From Cardinalis cardinalis (Eukaryota > Chordata > Aves > Passeriformes > Cardinalidae): DNA of 64,000 bases. The translations under genes and the position numbers were made by a program. The stretch spans positions 72,377-136,376 of the forward strand of contig JACDOX010000303.1 in assembly GCA_014549065.1 (NCBI GenBank), given 5' to 3'. Positions 51,481 through 63,603 of the stretch are shown one piece after another; positions within the stretch are counted from its first letter, which is position 1; the number at the start of each line of letters is the position of its first letter. The notes beneath the pieces are model-generated. The model was given only the letters and a program-made list of their open reading frames with translations, was not told the origin of the DNA and searched no databases.

Positions 51481-53690
51481 CCTAACAGGTCTGCAGAGGC
51501 AAAAATCAGATTTTATGATGCACAGACAAGTAGCCTGTGGGAGGAAAAGTTAATCATTGCCGAGCACCGAGGGGTTTTTTTACATTTTGGACTTCCTTGT
51601 GGTAACGTCAGCGAAGCAGCTCGTTCCCCTGTCAGGGCTGTTGGAAGGAAAAGCAGAGAAGCATGGCATGGAAATCAAGAAAAACTCCCGAAAACTGAAT
51701 CAAAAACACAGCAATGAGGTTTTAAGANATAATGGTGATTTTCTGAAGTCACCAGTATCAATCAGAATACAGAGGAGTACCTGTATTCTGATTGAATAAT
51801 TGTAATAATAATCTGAATCAGATTTTCCTGGCAGATCATANTGTAACAACCAACATTTCATGCACGGGTGTGTTTATATCTATGTATGAATATATGTATG
51901 AAAGCATATCACAAAATGGGAAGGTTACTTGGCTTGCTGCACCTCCTCAGTTCAAACCACACTGACAGGACCCTCACCCTTCAAAACATCACAAAACAAC
52001 TTTTAGAATATAATAAAATCCATATAATAAGCCAAAACGGATATATACACAGAATTTACACACAGAATTTACACACTTCAAATGTTTTAACACTTGTTGG
52101 CAGAGCCCAATCTTCAGCTTTATAAACAGTTTCCAATCTAGTAATTAAGTGGTCATTAGTCAGGATTTCAGCTTTGCAAAAAAAAAACAAAAAAAAACCT
52201 CTCGAGCTCTTCTTTGGTTTCTTGACCCATAAAATAAGAAAATCACATTTACCCACTTCAGCAAAAGGGCAACAAATATGTTTGNTATTTTTCTTAACAA
52301 CTGAGCTGTTGGATGTGTGAGATACACACAGCTCTGCCTTTAAACAAAACATCAAAACATGAGAGATTGGACTGGAATCCTGAACNAAATGATCCAAGGA
52401 TTGGTCAGTTAATTTTGTATATTTTAAAAATTCTATCATTTAAGGTGGCAGCTTTGATGTTTATTATTTAATAGATTTAAGCGTGAAAATGTCCCGTTCC
52501 AGACCCCACTTCCCGCGGGACATTTCCTTATGCAGGTGCGTCCCCTACTGTTGAACGGCGAAAAATGTGCCAATTTTTTTTTTCCTAATTCCATTGATTT
52601 TACAGAGGGAAGAATCCGCGATTCCATTGATGCGACACACCCTAACAAATAAAAACTGAGCAGCGCCTGGAGCAGGGAGGGAGGGATTAAAAATGTTTTG
52701 CTTATCTGTAAGATTCATCAGAGCTTTACTTATCACGGACAACTTCTGGTGCAGTTTAATTAGAACTTTGATGCCACGATCTCTGCACTAATAGGCTGCT
52801 GAAAGGATTACAAATATCCAGTTTATTTGTGGTTATGTTTGGCCACAGGGAGCCTTTCTTTGCTTCTCAGTAAAAAGAAAGAAAAAACTCACCAAGCTCC
52901 TGCTCTCCCAAAACTTTCCAGTGAGTTCCTGCCTTATCAATCTGTAAATTCTTCAGGAAAACACTTACTTTAATTTCAGTTAAATAGTTTTGTCAAATAA
53001 ATTAATTCAATGTGGAACTGTTTAACTGTCCTTTCACTTTAGCCTGCTGCAAAATTGAATTTATAACAATGAGACATTAAAATCTGCTAGGGAAAAAACA
53101 AAAAGGTGTTTTGGCAAAAATGAATGCACCAGACCTCAGAGTGTAAATATATATATAAATACACGCACATGTAGAGGTTTGTCTGCCTGGTACCAGGATT
53201 CTTGAGAAGGATGCACTGACATGTTGCTGTGTTTGTAGCTTTGCCGTGTGGAGGTTGTGTTTGTTGGTTTTGGCAGAAAACAAAGGGCAGCTTGTTCAGT
53301 TTCCCCATAGAAACAGCTCATCTTTGAAGGGATGCACGGAGGCTTTCGCAGCTGTTAAAAAAGCAGTGATAGGACACTGAACACACTTTCCTTCTGAATT
53401 ATCCCCAATTTTTTTTTTTTAAAAGCAATTTTTTAAAAGTGGGAATAGACGACACCATGAAAGGTATCGCTGCTTTAAGCCTAAAACTGCAGATAGGGGA
53501 TGGCACCATGATGTTTAATTAAAAATTAAAAAATAAAAAAGAGAATTTGTACAAGGTTACAAGGTTGTGGAGGGCACCTGCCTGGGGAGCGGTGATTTGG
53601 TGGGTTCCGTGTGAACTGTGTTCTGAAACACTCTAGATCTCACGTTTGCCGATCTTAGCACCTCAGGTGTGATTGCGGCGCTGCTTCCCA
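51481..53690. other. Non-coding stretch upstream of PEX10
   Basis: Mostly AT-rich. It contains a short inverted repeat at 52485-52527 and A/T-rich microsatellites near 51880-51900 and 53147-53158. No exon was recognised. Confidence 0.6.
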
Positions 53691-54112
53691 TTCCTTTTCC
53701 CTCCCCTTTCCCCGCCCCTTCCCGCCCCTTTCCGCCCCTCACTGTCCATTTCCTCGCCCCTTTTCCCACCCCTCACACCCCTTCCCGCCCCTTTCCCGCC
53801 CCTCACTGTCCATTTCCTCGCCCCTTTTCCCACCCCTCACACCCCTTCCCGCCCCTTTTTCCGCCCCACCCCTCACAGCCCTTCCCTCCCCTTGCGTTCT
53901 TCCCGCCCCTTTTCCTGCCCCTTCCTGCCCCTTTTCCCTCCCTTCCTTCCCATTCCCTCCCCTTACGGCACTTTTTCCAACCCTCTTCCCACTCTCTCCG
54001 CCTCTTTTCCCATTTTTCCCACCCCTTTCCCTCTCGTCCCGCCCCTTTTCCCGCCCTTTTCTCCCCCTCAGGGTAGGGGAGGCGTTTCCCGCCTCTTTTC
54101 CCGCCCCTCACT
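53690..54112 (+). repeat. Pyrimidine-rich tandem repeat next to the PEX10 promoter
   Basis: About 420 bases almost purely C and T on the plus strand, built from CCCGCCCCTTTTCCC-like blocks. A longer unit of about 64 bases, containing CTCACTGTCCATTTCCTCGC, is present twice in tandem (from about 53717 and 53781). Many CCGCCCC blocks are potential Sp1/KLF sites, and the minus strand has G-runs able to form quadruplexes. Confidence 0.9.
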
Positions 54113-54198
54113 GACGGGATATCCCTGCGCGGCCGGCTGGTGCTCCGCCGCTGCCGGTGCCGTGGAGCCGCCTGAGGCCCCGTGTCCCTCCGCCCGCC
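54113..54198 (+). promoter_or_regulatory. PEX10: PEX10 CpG-rich 5' flank / likely 5' UTR
   Basis: The CpG-rich segment directly before the start codon (GCGCGGCCGGCTGG, CCGCCGCTGCCGG) continues into exon 1. No TATA box is visible, fitting a housekeeping CpG promoter. The exact transcription start is not determinable here. Confidence 0.55.
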
Positions 54199-56992
54199 AT
54201 GGCGGCGGCGGCGGGCCCGGCGCGGCTGGTGCGCTGCGGGCAGAAGGACGAGCTNTACCGGGCCGGGCTGCGCAGCGGGGCCGGCACGGCGCTGCGGGGG
54301 CTGGCGGGTAATGCCTGCGGGGGGGTTGGATGCACGCCGAGCCCTCGCGGGTGTTCCGGGATCCGCCGGCACAGCGGCTCAGGACGGGGGTCGGAGGGGA
54401 CCGGGAGGAATCCCCCGGGAGGGCTCGGCCCAGCACGGATCTGGTGCAGTGACACCCCCGTCCCGCAGGTGCCCGGCCGTGGCTGGCGTGGAGGAGGGAG
54501 GTGGAGCTGCTCTCCGATGTGGCTTATTTCGTGCTCACCACGCTGTCAGGTAACCTCCTCGCTCATTTATCGTTTTCCATCATTTCTGCCAACATCTGTC
54601 AGCTGAGTGCCGGTGATCACCACCCGAGACTGCCCAACAGCAGTCTGTTCTATCATCCTGGGGGTTGGTTTGGTTTGGATAAATGCCTTCTGGTAAATAC
54701 GAGGCCATGAAATTGTTGGAGTTGGGTTCAAACACACAGATAGATGTTCTTCTAAAAGCAATTTTTTAAAAGCAGGAATAGCAGGAATAGGAATTTTCTT
54801 AAAATCAGGGATACCGTGAAAAGTACTGGATGTCACTATGACATTTATCTTAATTCAACAAAGAATAACTATTTCCAAATTCCAAAGCCTGAACAGCCTG
54901 TCCCCCCTGCTCAGCACATCCAGAATGACCCTGCAGTTGCCCTCTCACCCTGTTTTCTGTCGTACACATTGCTTAGGTTATCAGACCCTGGGAGAAGAGT
55001 ATGTGAACATCATTCAGGTTGACCCGAGCAAGAAGAAAGTGCCTTCTCTCCTTCGCCGGGCCCTCTTCATTTCCCTGCACACCTTGGTGCCCTACTGCCT
55101 GGAAAAGGCACTGCTGCACCTGCAGCACGAGCTGCAGGTGGAGGCTGAGGAATCCAGGAGCCCAGAGAGCCCCCCAGCACTTGGCTTTCCCAGCAGGAGC
55201 TTCATTCGCAGCTGGCTTCGGAAGCAGGTTGGGCAGCTCAGTGAGCAGCAGAGGAAAAAAGCCTCCCAGGTCGTGGATGTCCTCAAACAATCCATCCCCC
55301 TGCTGCACCGGCTCCACCTGGCAGTGTTCTACATCCAGGGCACCTTCTATCACCTGTCCAAAAGGGTCACAGGCATCTCATATGTAAGTGGGTTTGGNTC
55401 AAGATGTGCNCACTCCAGAATTTTGGCCTCTTCTGGGGTGCTGTATGTGTAAAAGGGATAAGGAATTTGGCTGTTGTTGCAGAGCAAAAGGGTGAGAGGG
55501 AAGGTTTTGCTTTATGTTGGGGGTGATGAGGCCCTGCAGTCAGGAGGTTACAGGTAATAAACATCAATGTTTATTGATGTTCATCCTTATTCTATGTACT
55601 ATATGTATAAAGTTCCTGTGTAACTTCAGTCTGTCTGCCACAAACACATTGGAAGTGAGAGGCGACTTGATAAATCCATGGGAAATAANTGTTTTGAACA
55701 ACACACATTTAGGTAGCACTTTTCTACATGAAGATAATTTTGTATCTTTACAAAAGAACATCAGAAATGTGTACAGACAAAAGAGTTCTCAACAATTCCC
55801 AGCATCAGTGCAGGAAAGAGGTGTTTGTTTGCTCAGAGATACATAAGAAAACCAAACCACTNAAAACTGCAACTTTTATGGGCAGACAGCAGCCAAGTCC
55901 AGCCTTACTGAAGGTGATTACACCTCCTGAGAGACAGCTGGCTGAGAAACCCTAAAACGTCAATATTTTTGACATTATGAGAATCCCAAATCAAGTCTAT
56001 TGTAGATGGGGAGAGGGAGAACAGTTTCCTAAAACCACATTAACAAAACACCTCTTTTTCTGTGAATTCTCTAGCTGCATTTTGGAGGACTGCAAGGAGA
56101 AGATCAGAGCATCAGATCAAGTTACAAGTTTCTTGGAATAATTTCCCTCTTCCACCTTCTGCTGACCATTGGAGTTCAGATGTACAGCTTCAAACAGAAG
56201 CAGAGAGCAAGGCAGGAGTGGAGGCTGCACCGTAACCTCACCCACCAGAAGTAAGTAGAGGTGGTTCTTAATTCCTAGGAAAGAGGTGGGAATGAACAGG
56301 GGCAGCACAGGAGGGACACCCCAATTCAGGTTACAGTCTGATGTAAACATGTCATTAATTAGCACAAGTAATTATTTGCTGGTTTGTGCATGTCTTGGAC
56401 TTCATGCTTTGTTGTTTTTGAGAGCCCCATGAAAAGGGCTGACACTTGAGCACGGGCCTTACCCCGGGCTGGGCTGCCCAGTATTTCTGCTGAGCAGGAT
56501 GAGCGTCACTGACCCCGCTGTGCCCGGGTTCGTTAGAAGCAGGAGCGAGGAGGCGGCGGCCGGGCGCCAGTCGCGCTGCACGCTGTGCCTGGAGGAGAGG
56601 AGGCACAGCACAGCCACCCCCTGTGGGCACCTCTTCTGCTGGGAGTGCATCACTGCCTGGTGCAGCACCAGGGTGAGTACACAGAGCTCACCAGCGCCTC
56701 TGGAGCTGTGCAAATACAATGACAGTGACATAGGTGAGGCGAGCACTTTGCACTGGGCCAGCTCAAGGGAGCTTGCACGGTTGGGACTGAAAAATTCTAA
56801 AAGTAGCTAAGCAGTTCTATTGAGATTTTTTTAAATACAACTATTCAGTATGTCCATCTATTCCTTTTTTTTTAAATACAGCTATTCACTATATCCATCT
56901 ACTCCCTTTTCTTTCTGTAGGCAGAATGTCCACTGTGCAGAGAGAAGTTCCATCCTCAGAAACTGATCTACCTACGGCACTACCAAATGTAA
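54199..56992 (+). CDS. PEX10: Peroxisome biogenesis factor 10 (RING E3 ligase), complete
   Basis: PEX10 is a peroxisomal membrane E3 ligase that works with PEX2 and PEX12 to ubiquitinate the import receptor PEX5. Six exons are 54199-54307, 54469-54549, 54977-55383, 56075-56250, 56537-56672 and 56921-56992. All are GT-AG with consistent phases, giving 981 bases and 326 residues, the length I recall for human. The start has G at -3 and +4. Residues 14-26 (CGQKDELYRAGLR) and GYQTLGEEYV match the N-terminal domain. The C3HC4 RING ligands are Cys272, Cys275, Cys287, His289, Cys292, Cys295, Cys306 and Cys309 (CTLCLEERRH, ATPCGHLFCWECITAWC, AECPLCREKF). The n at 54255 is in a CTN codon, so Leu is certain. 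Confidence 0.97.
56826..56906 (+). repeat. Tandem duplication of about 40 bp in the last PEX10 intron
   Basis: Two adjacent copies of a T-rich start plus AAATACA-CTATTCA-TAT-TCCATCTA-TCC. The second lies just before the CTTTCTGTAG acceptor of exon 6 (intron end 56920). A few substitutions separate the copies. Confidence 0.9.
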
Positions 56993-57042
56993 AGGGAACC
57001 TCTTCTGTCTCCTCATACTTGGGTTGGTCCAAGAAAGGCTTT

Positions 57043-57099
57043 AATAAACTGGAAACTGCCTGTGCAAGGTGGTACTACATTCCNGTGTGACAGAATAAA
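57043..57099 (+). terminator. PEX10: PEX10 polyadenylation signals
   Basis: AATAAA occurs at 57043-57048 and 57094-57099, 51 and 102 bases after the stop codon. A T/G-rich stretch follows the second, so cleavage near 57,115 is likely. Confidence 0.75.
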
Positions 57100-57115
57100 G
57101 CTATTTTTGCTTCTA

Positions 57116-58337
57116 TATTCAATATGGAATATATTCTTTCCCTATATTCTTTCTCTTCTGATGTAGCTCCTGACCATATTAAAAATGGGGTTCTAAAACA
57201 TGCTTAACTCAAGTGAGTGCTCCCTGAAGAGCTGAAAAAGGCATTGCATGAAGGTAAAGAGAGAGCAACCATTACAGAAAAGGAGTCATAAATGCTGTTA
57301 GATCAAGAAATGTATATAAAGATAGAGAACAAGTAAAGGGGAACACTGTCTTTTAATAAATTTTGGAATTAAAAAGTCACTTAATAAAACTGCAGTTGTA
57401 TCACATGAAAAAGTTTACATGCAGGTCCATTTATCTCTCATTTTTTCCCCCCATAAAAAAAGAAAACCTGTGTTAAAACCCCCATGACTGTCTGTTCTGG
57501 CCACTTTGGGTATGTCCTGTGGGGCTGCATGAACCCAACTTCAATTATTGAAGAAACCATTACGTGTGAAAGAAACTCCAACCAATAACAATTAAAATAT
57601 ATATTTTTATAATTCCAGGTCCTCAAAGGAAATTGTAATAGAGTTTGAACAAAGTTCTGAGTCATCAGAAAGAGCCCAATTTTAGCATCTGCTGGGAGAT
57701 GGAACAGTGAAACTGGCATTGAAACCCAACACAAACGAGTTGCTTTAGAAGCTAAATGAGTATTTTTGCCCTACTGCAAACCCCATAATTTAGTAATTTC
57801 TTATTCCTATCTATACTTGTTTGGTTATAACTCAGTAATACCATGCATTTAGGAAACTGGCTTTAAGTTCTGCATCTAATTTAGGTCTACTGAATTTTTC
57901 TATGAAAACAGCACACGGCCATGAAGCAGAAAACAGCATCACGTGTGCCAGCTTACACTTTCCTCCACAGATGTGCACAGCACTTCAGGGTGATGTTGAG
58001 CAGGAGAACTATGTAAAAATATCCAACTCTAGGCCATAACCTCTCCAGTGCAACAGATCTTGAAAGAAATACATTATCCCAAATCCATGGGATTATCCAA
58101 AGTTTCTCCAACTTCTTACAAAAGAGAATAAACTCAATGCAATTTGGTTAGAATGCCAGTTTCCTTGAGAATCTGATATTTCAGATAAAAATAGCAAGAT
58201 CCTCGTAAAATGAAAATTCAACTGCTTTGTCACCACTCTGTTAATCACTTTTATGAAGAAAAAAGGCATTGTTACAATGGCTCAAAATCTTTCCTTTAGT
58301 GAGCAGTAGAATTGGTCAACAGGTTGATTGCTTCTTC
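57116..58337 (-). other. Tail-to-tail interval and probable RER1 3' UTR
   Basis: About 1.2 kb lies between the two convergent genes. On the minus strand the best poly(A) hexamer candidate is ATTAAA at 57352-57357, which would give RER1 a 3' UTR of about 1 kb. No other feature was seen. Confidence 0.45.
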
Positions 58338-61300
58338 CTAGCTAGCAAAGGTCTTCCCCACATCCTCTTTCCCTTTGTATTTCCTCTTGCCATGTGTGAA
58401 GGGTATATATCTGTACTTTATCATGTGCTGCAAAGAGAAAACAGCAATTGTTGAGACAAGAAAGATATGTAATATTTAGAAAAAATGGTTTCTAATATAC
58501 ACTGTAAATTACTGAGTCCTCCAGAAAGAGAGTTCTTAGTAAAGGTAATGAAATAGATATTCCTACAGCAGTTTAAATCTAAATAGGAGTATGAGAGTAG
58601 TTTTTAAATCTCAGATTTTGGATTACCCAACAAATTGTACATTACAGTGAAGATTACTGATTGGGGAACCATGGGAAACTGGAGAGAGCACAGAGGAATT
58701 AATTATTTACTACCCTTTCAACTTTAATTTACCACTGAGGAAAAAATAAAGTGTGGTTTTTTTTAAATGCTAACAAACCATAAGAAATTTGTTAAAAGGT
58801 CTGAATCATTTGCCTATGTTCTTTCCCTTTCCCCTTTCTACTTCCTCACACCACCTTGTGAGAACTTCCCTTTTCACCCACCAGAAATGGTTCAACACCT
58901 CTGCATCCAAAATAGCCACAGGAAGTGGATGAGAACCTGCATAAANCCCTGACACTGCACTCTAAAGTCAAAACCTTTTGGAAACAAGAGCAGTTTTGTA
59001 AAACATGCCCCACAATTAATGTTCAAGTATCAGTTACTGAAGTTCCTCCAGTAAAAATAAATGTGTGCAGCACATTTAACCCCTGAAGGGCTCCACTGGA
59101 TGGCCAGTTTGAAGNAATGCTGTAAATCCTGACATCACAAATTCTCTGTTTTTGCCAAATTACCTTGATTTGCCTCTTCATAGTGATACAAAATAGCATA
59201 ATGAAGTACATCACAAGGATTGGCCAAAACACAGGAACGTTGAAAGCCTCAAAGAATGTACAAGCCATAGCAACCAGGATTCCTTTAGTGGCAGAATGCC
59301 TGAAAAATAACAGTAACAATTAATCCTTCAAGCCCAGTTACCATTAATGTCATGCAGATATTTGTATGTTTCAAAACCAGAACACAGGCAGATGGATCCA
59401 CTCACCAGAATTTGAATTCTGGGAGCCTTCTAATGAAAGGCCGAAATTCTTCATTTTGCCTTGTAGGTAAGGAAGGACCATCATCTAAAAATAACAGAAA
59501 AGAAACCAAACCACAAACCTCCTCACAGTAGTTTTTTACACTATTCAGACTCCAATTTTTAACTTTCTATCTTAAAAAAAAATAAAAATCACAAAACAAA
59601 NCCACACCCAATTTCCATTGTAACAGGTAGATCCCAGTTAAGAGTTGCTGATTTAATCTAAGTTCACATATATTCCTTAAAATAAACTTAACATGGATTC
59701 ATTTAANGAAAATAGAGAANAGGAATGCCAGGCCACTTGAGTAACTATGAGGAGAGCTTAAGTCACATAAACCTCCTTTTAAAACAGAGAAGNCTAGTAC
59801 AATATAGAATATATTCAAGTCTCTTGAAAAAGGACAAGTTTCATAGCAACTCTTGATGTTGAGTTGTATAGATTTTTTTCAAGTCTAAAGAATACAATGT
59901 AGTGCTAAAACTGCATTATCTTTACACTACAGTATCAGACAAAAGGAGCTGGAAATTTGACCAAGTTTCAAATGATGGTAAAAAGGAACTTTTCCCCATA
60001 CCTGAATCTTCCATTAGAGAGGGGTCTACCTTTGGCGACAGGAAAGCTATGAAGAGGTTGAGGTGGTAGATTCCCAAGGCATATGTCACAATGTACCAAC
60101 CCTGCACAGGGAGGAACAGACAAGGGTAAAACCCTCCTGAAAATCANTCTCTGATACTGATTTTTAACAAGATTAAACAAGCTGGGTTTTGTGCTTCCTT
60201 GAGAAGCTCTTCTGTGTCCTCATATTAATGGATAAGTTTCTGAGCTTGTAAAAATATCAATTCTCAATGATCAAAACAACTTTTAGAACATGACAGGAGT
60301 GCAAATCTCTCATGTAGCAATAGATTCAACATGAAACNATGGTCTAGCATACAGGTTCTCTATGTACAAGATGTGGACTTCAAAAGTAGTAAAAAGCCTA
60401 ACACCATCCCTTTTTTTAATCATCTTTGCNGCCCTCAGAGTCTGAAATGTTCCTACTACTATGACCTGTAAAGGTTCACATTCTGTAATCTTCAGTTTTT
60501 GGGAATAACAGTTCCCGAGTTCTTAACTGAAGTGCAGGCTGGCATGGAACAGAAACATCTGATCAGTGGGGAATAGTCTGCCCCTGCCTGCAGGGAGAGA
60601 AATGCTGACAAAGCCATTCCTCATGGTTTTCATCACAGAAAGGAACCCCTGGCTCTGAGCATGTTGTTATATAGCTTTAATATAAAAGCAAAAATTTAAT
60701 TATAACAGTTTCCAGAGATTTATTTTGTGAATTCAAATTAATATCCTCAAGTGCTCACACATTTTTCTCTCTGTACCTGCAACTTCCACACCCACAGGAT
60801 GTGTTCNCTTTTCAGACTACACAATTTACCTTCTGCCACGTGCACACCTGATTCTAAAGTAACAGCACACTTCAAAAACACTCCTAGAATCCAAACTAGA
60901 CCAGCAACACTATCTGGAACTACCTCAGCATCAAATGCAGTCCTCTCACCTGCAGTAAATAAACTCTAATCATGTAGATAAAGCTCAGCCCCAGNGTTAC
61001 AATCCATCGCACTGCAGTGTAGGGGGTGGATTTGTCTAACCAGGACTGGTAGATCTGGAGGAAACAAAGTGAACAGTAAATAATAAATACTGTAAAATAC
61101 TTGATGCACAACAGATAAAGGTTATTTGAGGGTAATATGGGCAAAAGAAAGCATTTGGGAGGAGTGTTTTGGGAAAGAGAGTAATATGAAACACTTGTAT
61201 TCTTTAATGCAAATAAATTACACAGAACTGTACTTACAAGTTTCTGTATTTTTACAAAGGAAAAAAGTCCCTAATGCTTGGGGATTTTGTAAAGCAATTT

Positions 61301-61676
61301 AAATTTTCTGTATTTTATGCAAGTTGCTTCCCTTAAGATGAATTTGAAACTAAATCTGAACTCACTCCTCATTTCTGACAGTAACAACATATTTTCACTG
61401 TGCAATGTCACATATGCCCATTAAATATTCCAGTAAGCCATTTATTATAGATATTTATCTATTTTAAAAGGCTTNAAAAGAAATCTTTTGTATAGATTTT
61501 AGCATTTCAACAACACAGCCACCAAGGAGTGAGTTCAAGAAGCTGCAGTGAGATCTGATTCTAAAGGAGTCAGAAAAATCCTTCACAAAACCAACCTGTC
61601 CAAGTCTTGAGAAAAATCTATAGACCACAGAAGGTTTTCCATGCACAGACTCCCCAATGCTGTCCCCTTCTGACAT
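58338..61676 (-). CDS. RER1: RER1, early-Golgi retention/retrieval receptor, complete coding region
   Basis: RER1 is a small four-helix membrane protein of the early Golgi that retrieves ER membrane proteins and unassembled subunits. Exons in transcript order are 61596-61676, 60950-61054, 60002-60101, 59406-59484, 59164-59299 and 58338-58427. All have GT-AG junctions and matching phases, giving 591 bases and 196 residues, equal to human as I recall it. The start MSEGDSIGESVHGKPSVVYR, the membrane stretches LGLSFIYMIRVYLLQ, GWYIVTYALG and VFWPILVMYFIMLFCI, and the end GKEDVGKTFAS all fit. The start context is CCACCATG, five bases after a TTTCCACAG acceptor, so an untranslated first exon lies further right. 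The n at 60995 is in an ACN codon (Thr). Confidence 0.97.
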
Positions 61677-61682
61677 GGTGGC

Positions 61683-63603
61683 TGTGGAAACAAAACATGG
61701 GACAAGGGAACATTGAAATCCAAAATCTAAGCTCAGGGAGGTTTAAAGCACATTCTCTGAGCCAGCATCTACACACAATATTCTTCTGGCTTGTTCTGTT
61801 TGAAACAAATTATTCTGGCTTATTCTGTTTGAAACAAATTATTCTGAATATTCTTGAAGAGAGGACATTTATGCCAAAATGAATGACAATTCCTTGTCCA
61901 AGAAAGCAAAGAAGAGGGTATTTTACAAAGGCAAGACAGGATCCCGTGTGATTTAGGGAAGGAAATAAAGAAGTCCATAAGGAAATTCAGGACCAGCCCA
62001 GTTGGACATTGTCACCTGGCTAAGGGACAGGCTGAGGTACAAGCCCTGAGCAGCCAGGCAGGAACTGCAGCACCTCCCTCCTGCCACCTCAGGCTCCAGA
62101 GGCAAAGAACAAAACCACAGTAAGTAGATTTTTTNAAAAAAGCTGCTTAGGATTTTAAATACTGAGTAACTAGTGAAGAAATACACTCAGGACTCTGCAC
62201 ACCAGTGGCTTCAGCCTCTGCCAGAGCACCAAAGCCAAACTGCTGCCCATGCTGGAATCATTCAATGAGTTTCTCTGTCTCTGGAACACCACGAGCTGAG
62301 CAGTGACAGAAGAGTCTTATACAAGAGCAAAACTGTACAGCCAAAGGGCCAAGAGCCTNAACTCAAATAAAAAATTACCCAAGGGGATTATTTTTCAGTC
62401 CATGCCTCTGCTACCAATTGAAGAGCTTTATTTTTCTTATCAGTGAGTTTTACAGCTCACTTGGCGATAGAAGCCAAATAAAGTGGATCCGAAGCAGAAA
62501 CATTTTTGCCACATCACCAAGAGCAATCCCTGGCACTGCTTCCTGGAATCCTCATCTGTGGGAGGGACTATGAAACTCTGGGATACTGGGAGTACACTCA
62601 GCCCTACTCAAGAGCCTCACAGGATAACAAATCTGTATGAAACACTCATAAATTTAAAAAAAAATTAAATAATCTTAAATATTGCAATACAGTGACTGCA
62701 GAAAATTTAAGATCAAGGACANTCTGAGGAGGCACAAAACCTTAAAGCTGTGCATTTTTCCTGTAACATCTGAAAACTACATCCTGTGGAATAATTAGAA
62801 AGTAGGAAAAAAGGAGCCTTGTTACACTTCAAAAGTGAAGGGGACTCATTAGGAGGCTTCAGGAGCTGAGTCCACTTGATTCAAGCTATAGCTAAAAGAA
62901 AAGAATCGAGTAGAAGGTCACAGAATATACACACTTTTCCATTACAGGCAAAAAGAAATAATTATTCTTCTCCCTACTCTCTGCAGGACAGAAATTCAGC
63001 ATTCTCAGCTGAGCATCANTTGGTGCTTTATTCTGGGGTATTTTTAATTGTCCTGAAGTATAAAGCTGAAACAAAAAGTTATTCAACTAATTCAAATCAC
63101 ATAATTTATCAGAAACCAATGAAAACTCTCATGGCGTCAAAATTAATTCTACAAATATATTCACAGCAAATATGGGCTACAGGCAGGCCTTACAAGACAA
63201 TCTTGTAAATGCTACCCTGTGCACAGCAAGCAGAAAATCATGTGTGTGAGGCTACTGAAGGCTTCATGCTGGAGCAGGGGTCATGCTTGGTGTAAAACAT
63301 TGCATTTTGTGTGATTATGTATGATTTTTATCATGCACACAGTTCTTCCAGAGCAGACCAAAAAACAAATCAGCTCTACTGAGGAGAAACCTCTCTGGGC
63401 TCAGCTTAGCCACAAGACCCAGACTAGACTTTAAGGAATACTTCTCATCCCATTAAAACTCTGCTGGAAGANCACCTGTAATGAACAATTACCAAAGGCA
63501 GGAGTCCTCGGCACTGCTCTGAGGGCAGCTCACAGCTAAGAACACTGGGCTGTGTTGGTTTAGGGGAATGATTAAACCTAGCCAGTTGCAATTTCTCTTT
63601 CAT
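61683..63603. other. RER1 upstream region (5' intron or flank)
   Basis: It holds the acceptor for the RER1 start exon and a 29-30-bp duplication at 61781-61839. The RER1 first non-coding exon and CpG promoter were not identified and may lie beyond the right edge. Confidence 0.6.
61781..61839 (+). repeat. 29-30-bp tandem duplication
   Basis: TTCTGGCTTGTTCTGTTTGA with AACAAAT follows itself once, with one substitution and one indel. Confidence 0.92.

Noticed and set aside
53669..54311. Proline/phenylalanine-rich open frame of 212 codons on the plus strand
   Set aside because: It is a translation of the C/T-rich repeat that runs out of frame into PEX10 exon 1.
53803..54455. Arg/Gly-rich open frames on the minus strand
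   Set aside because: Low-complexity complement of the same pyrimidine repeat and of the CpG-rich PEX10 start. No family resemblance.
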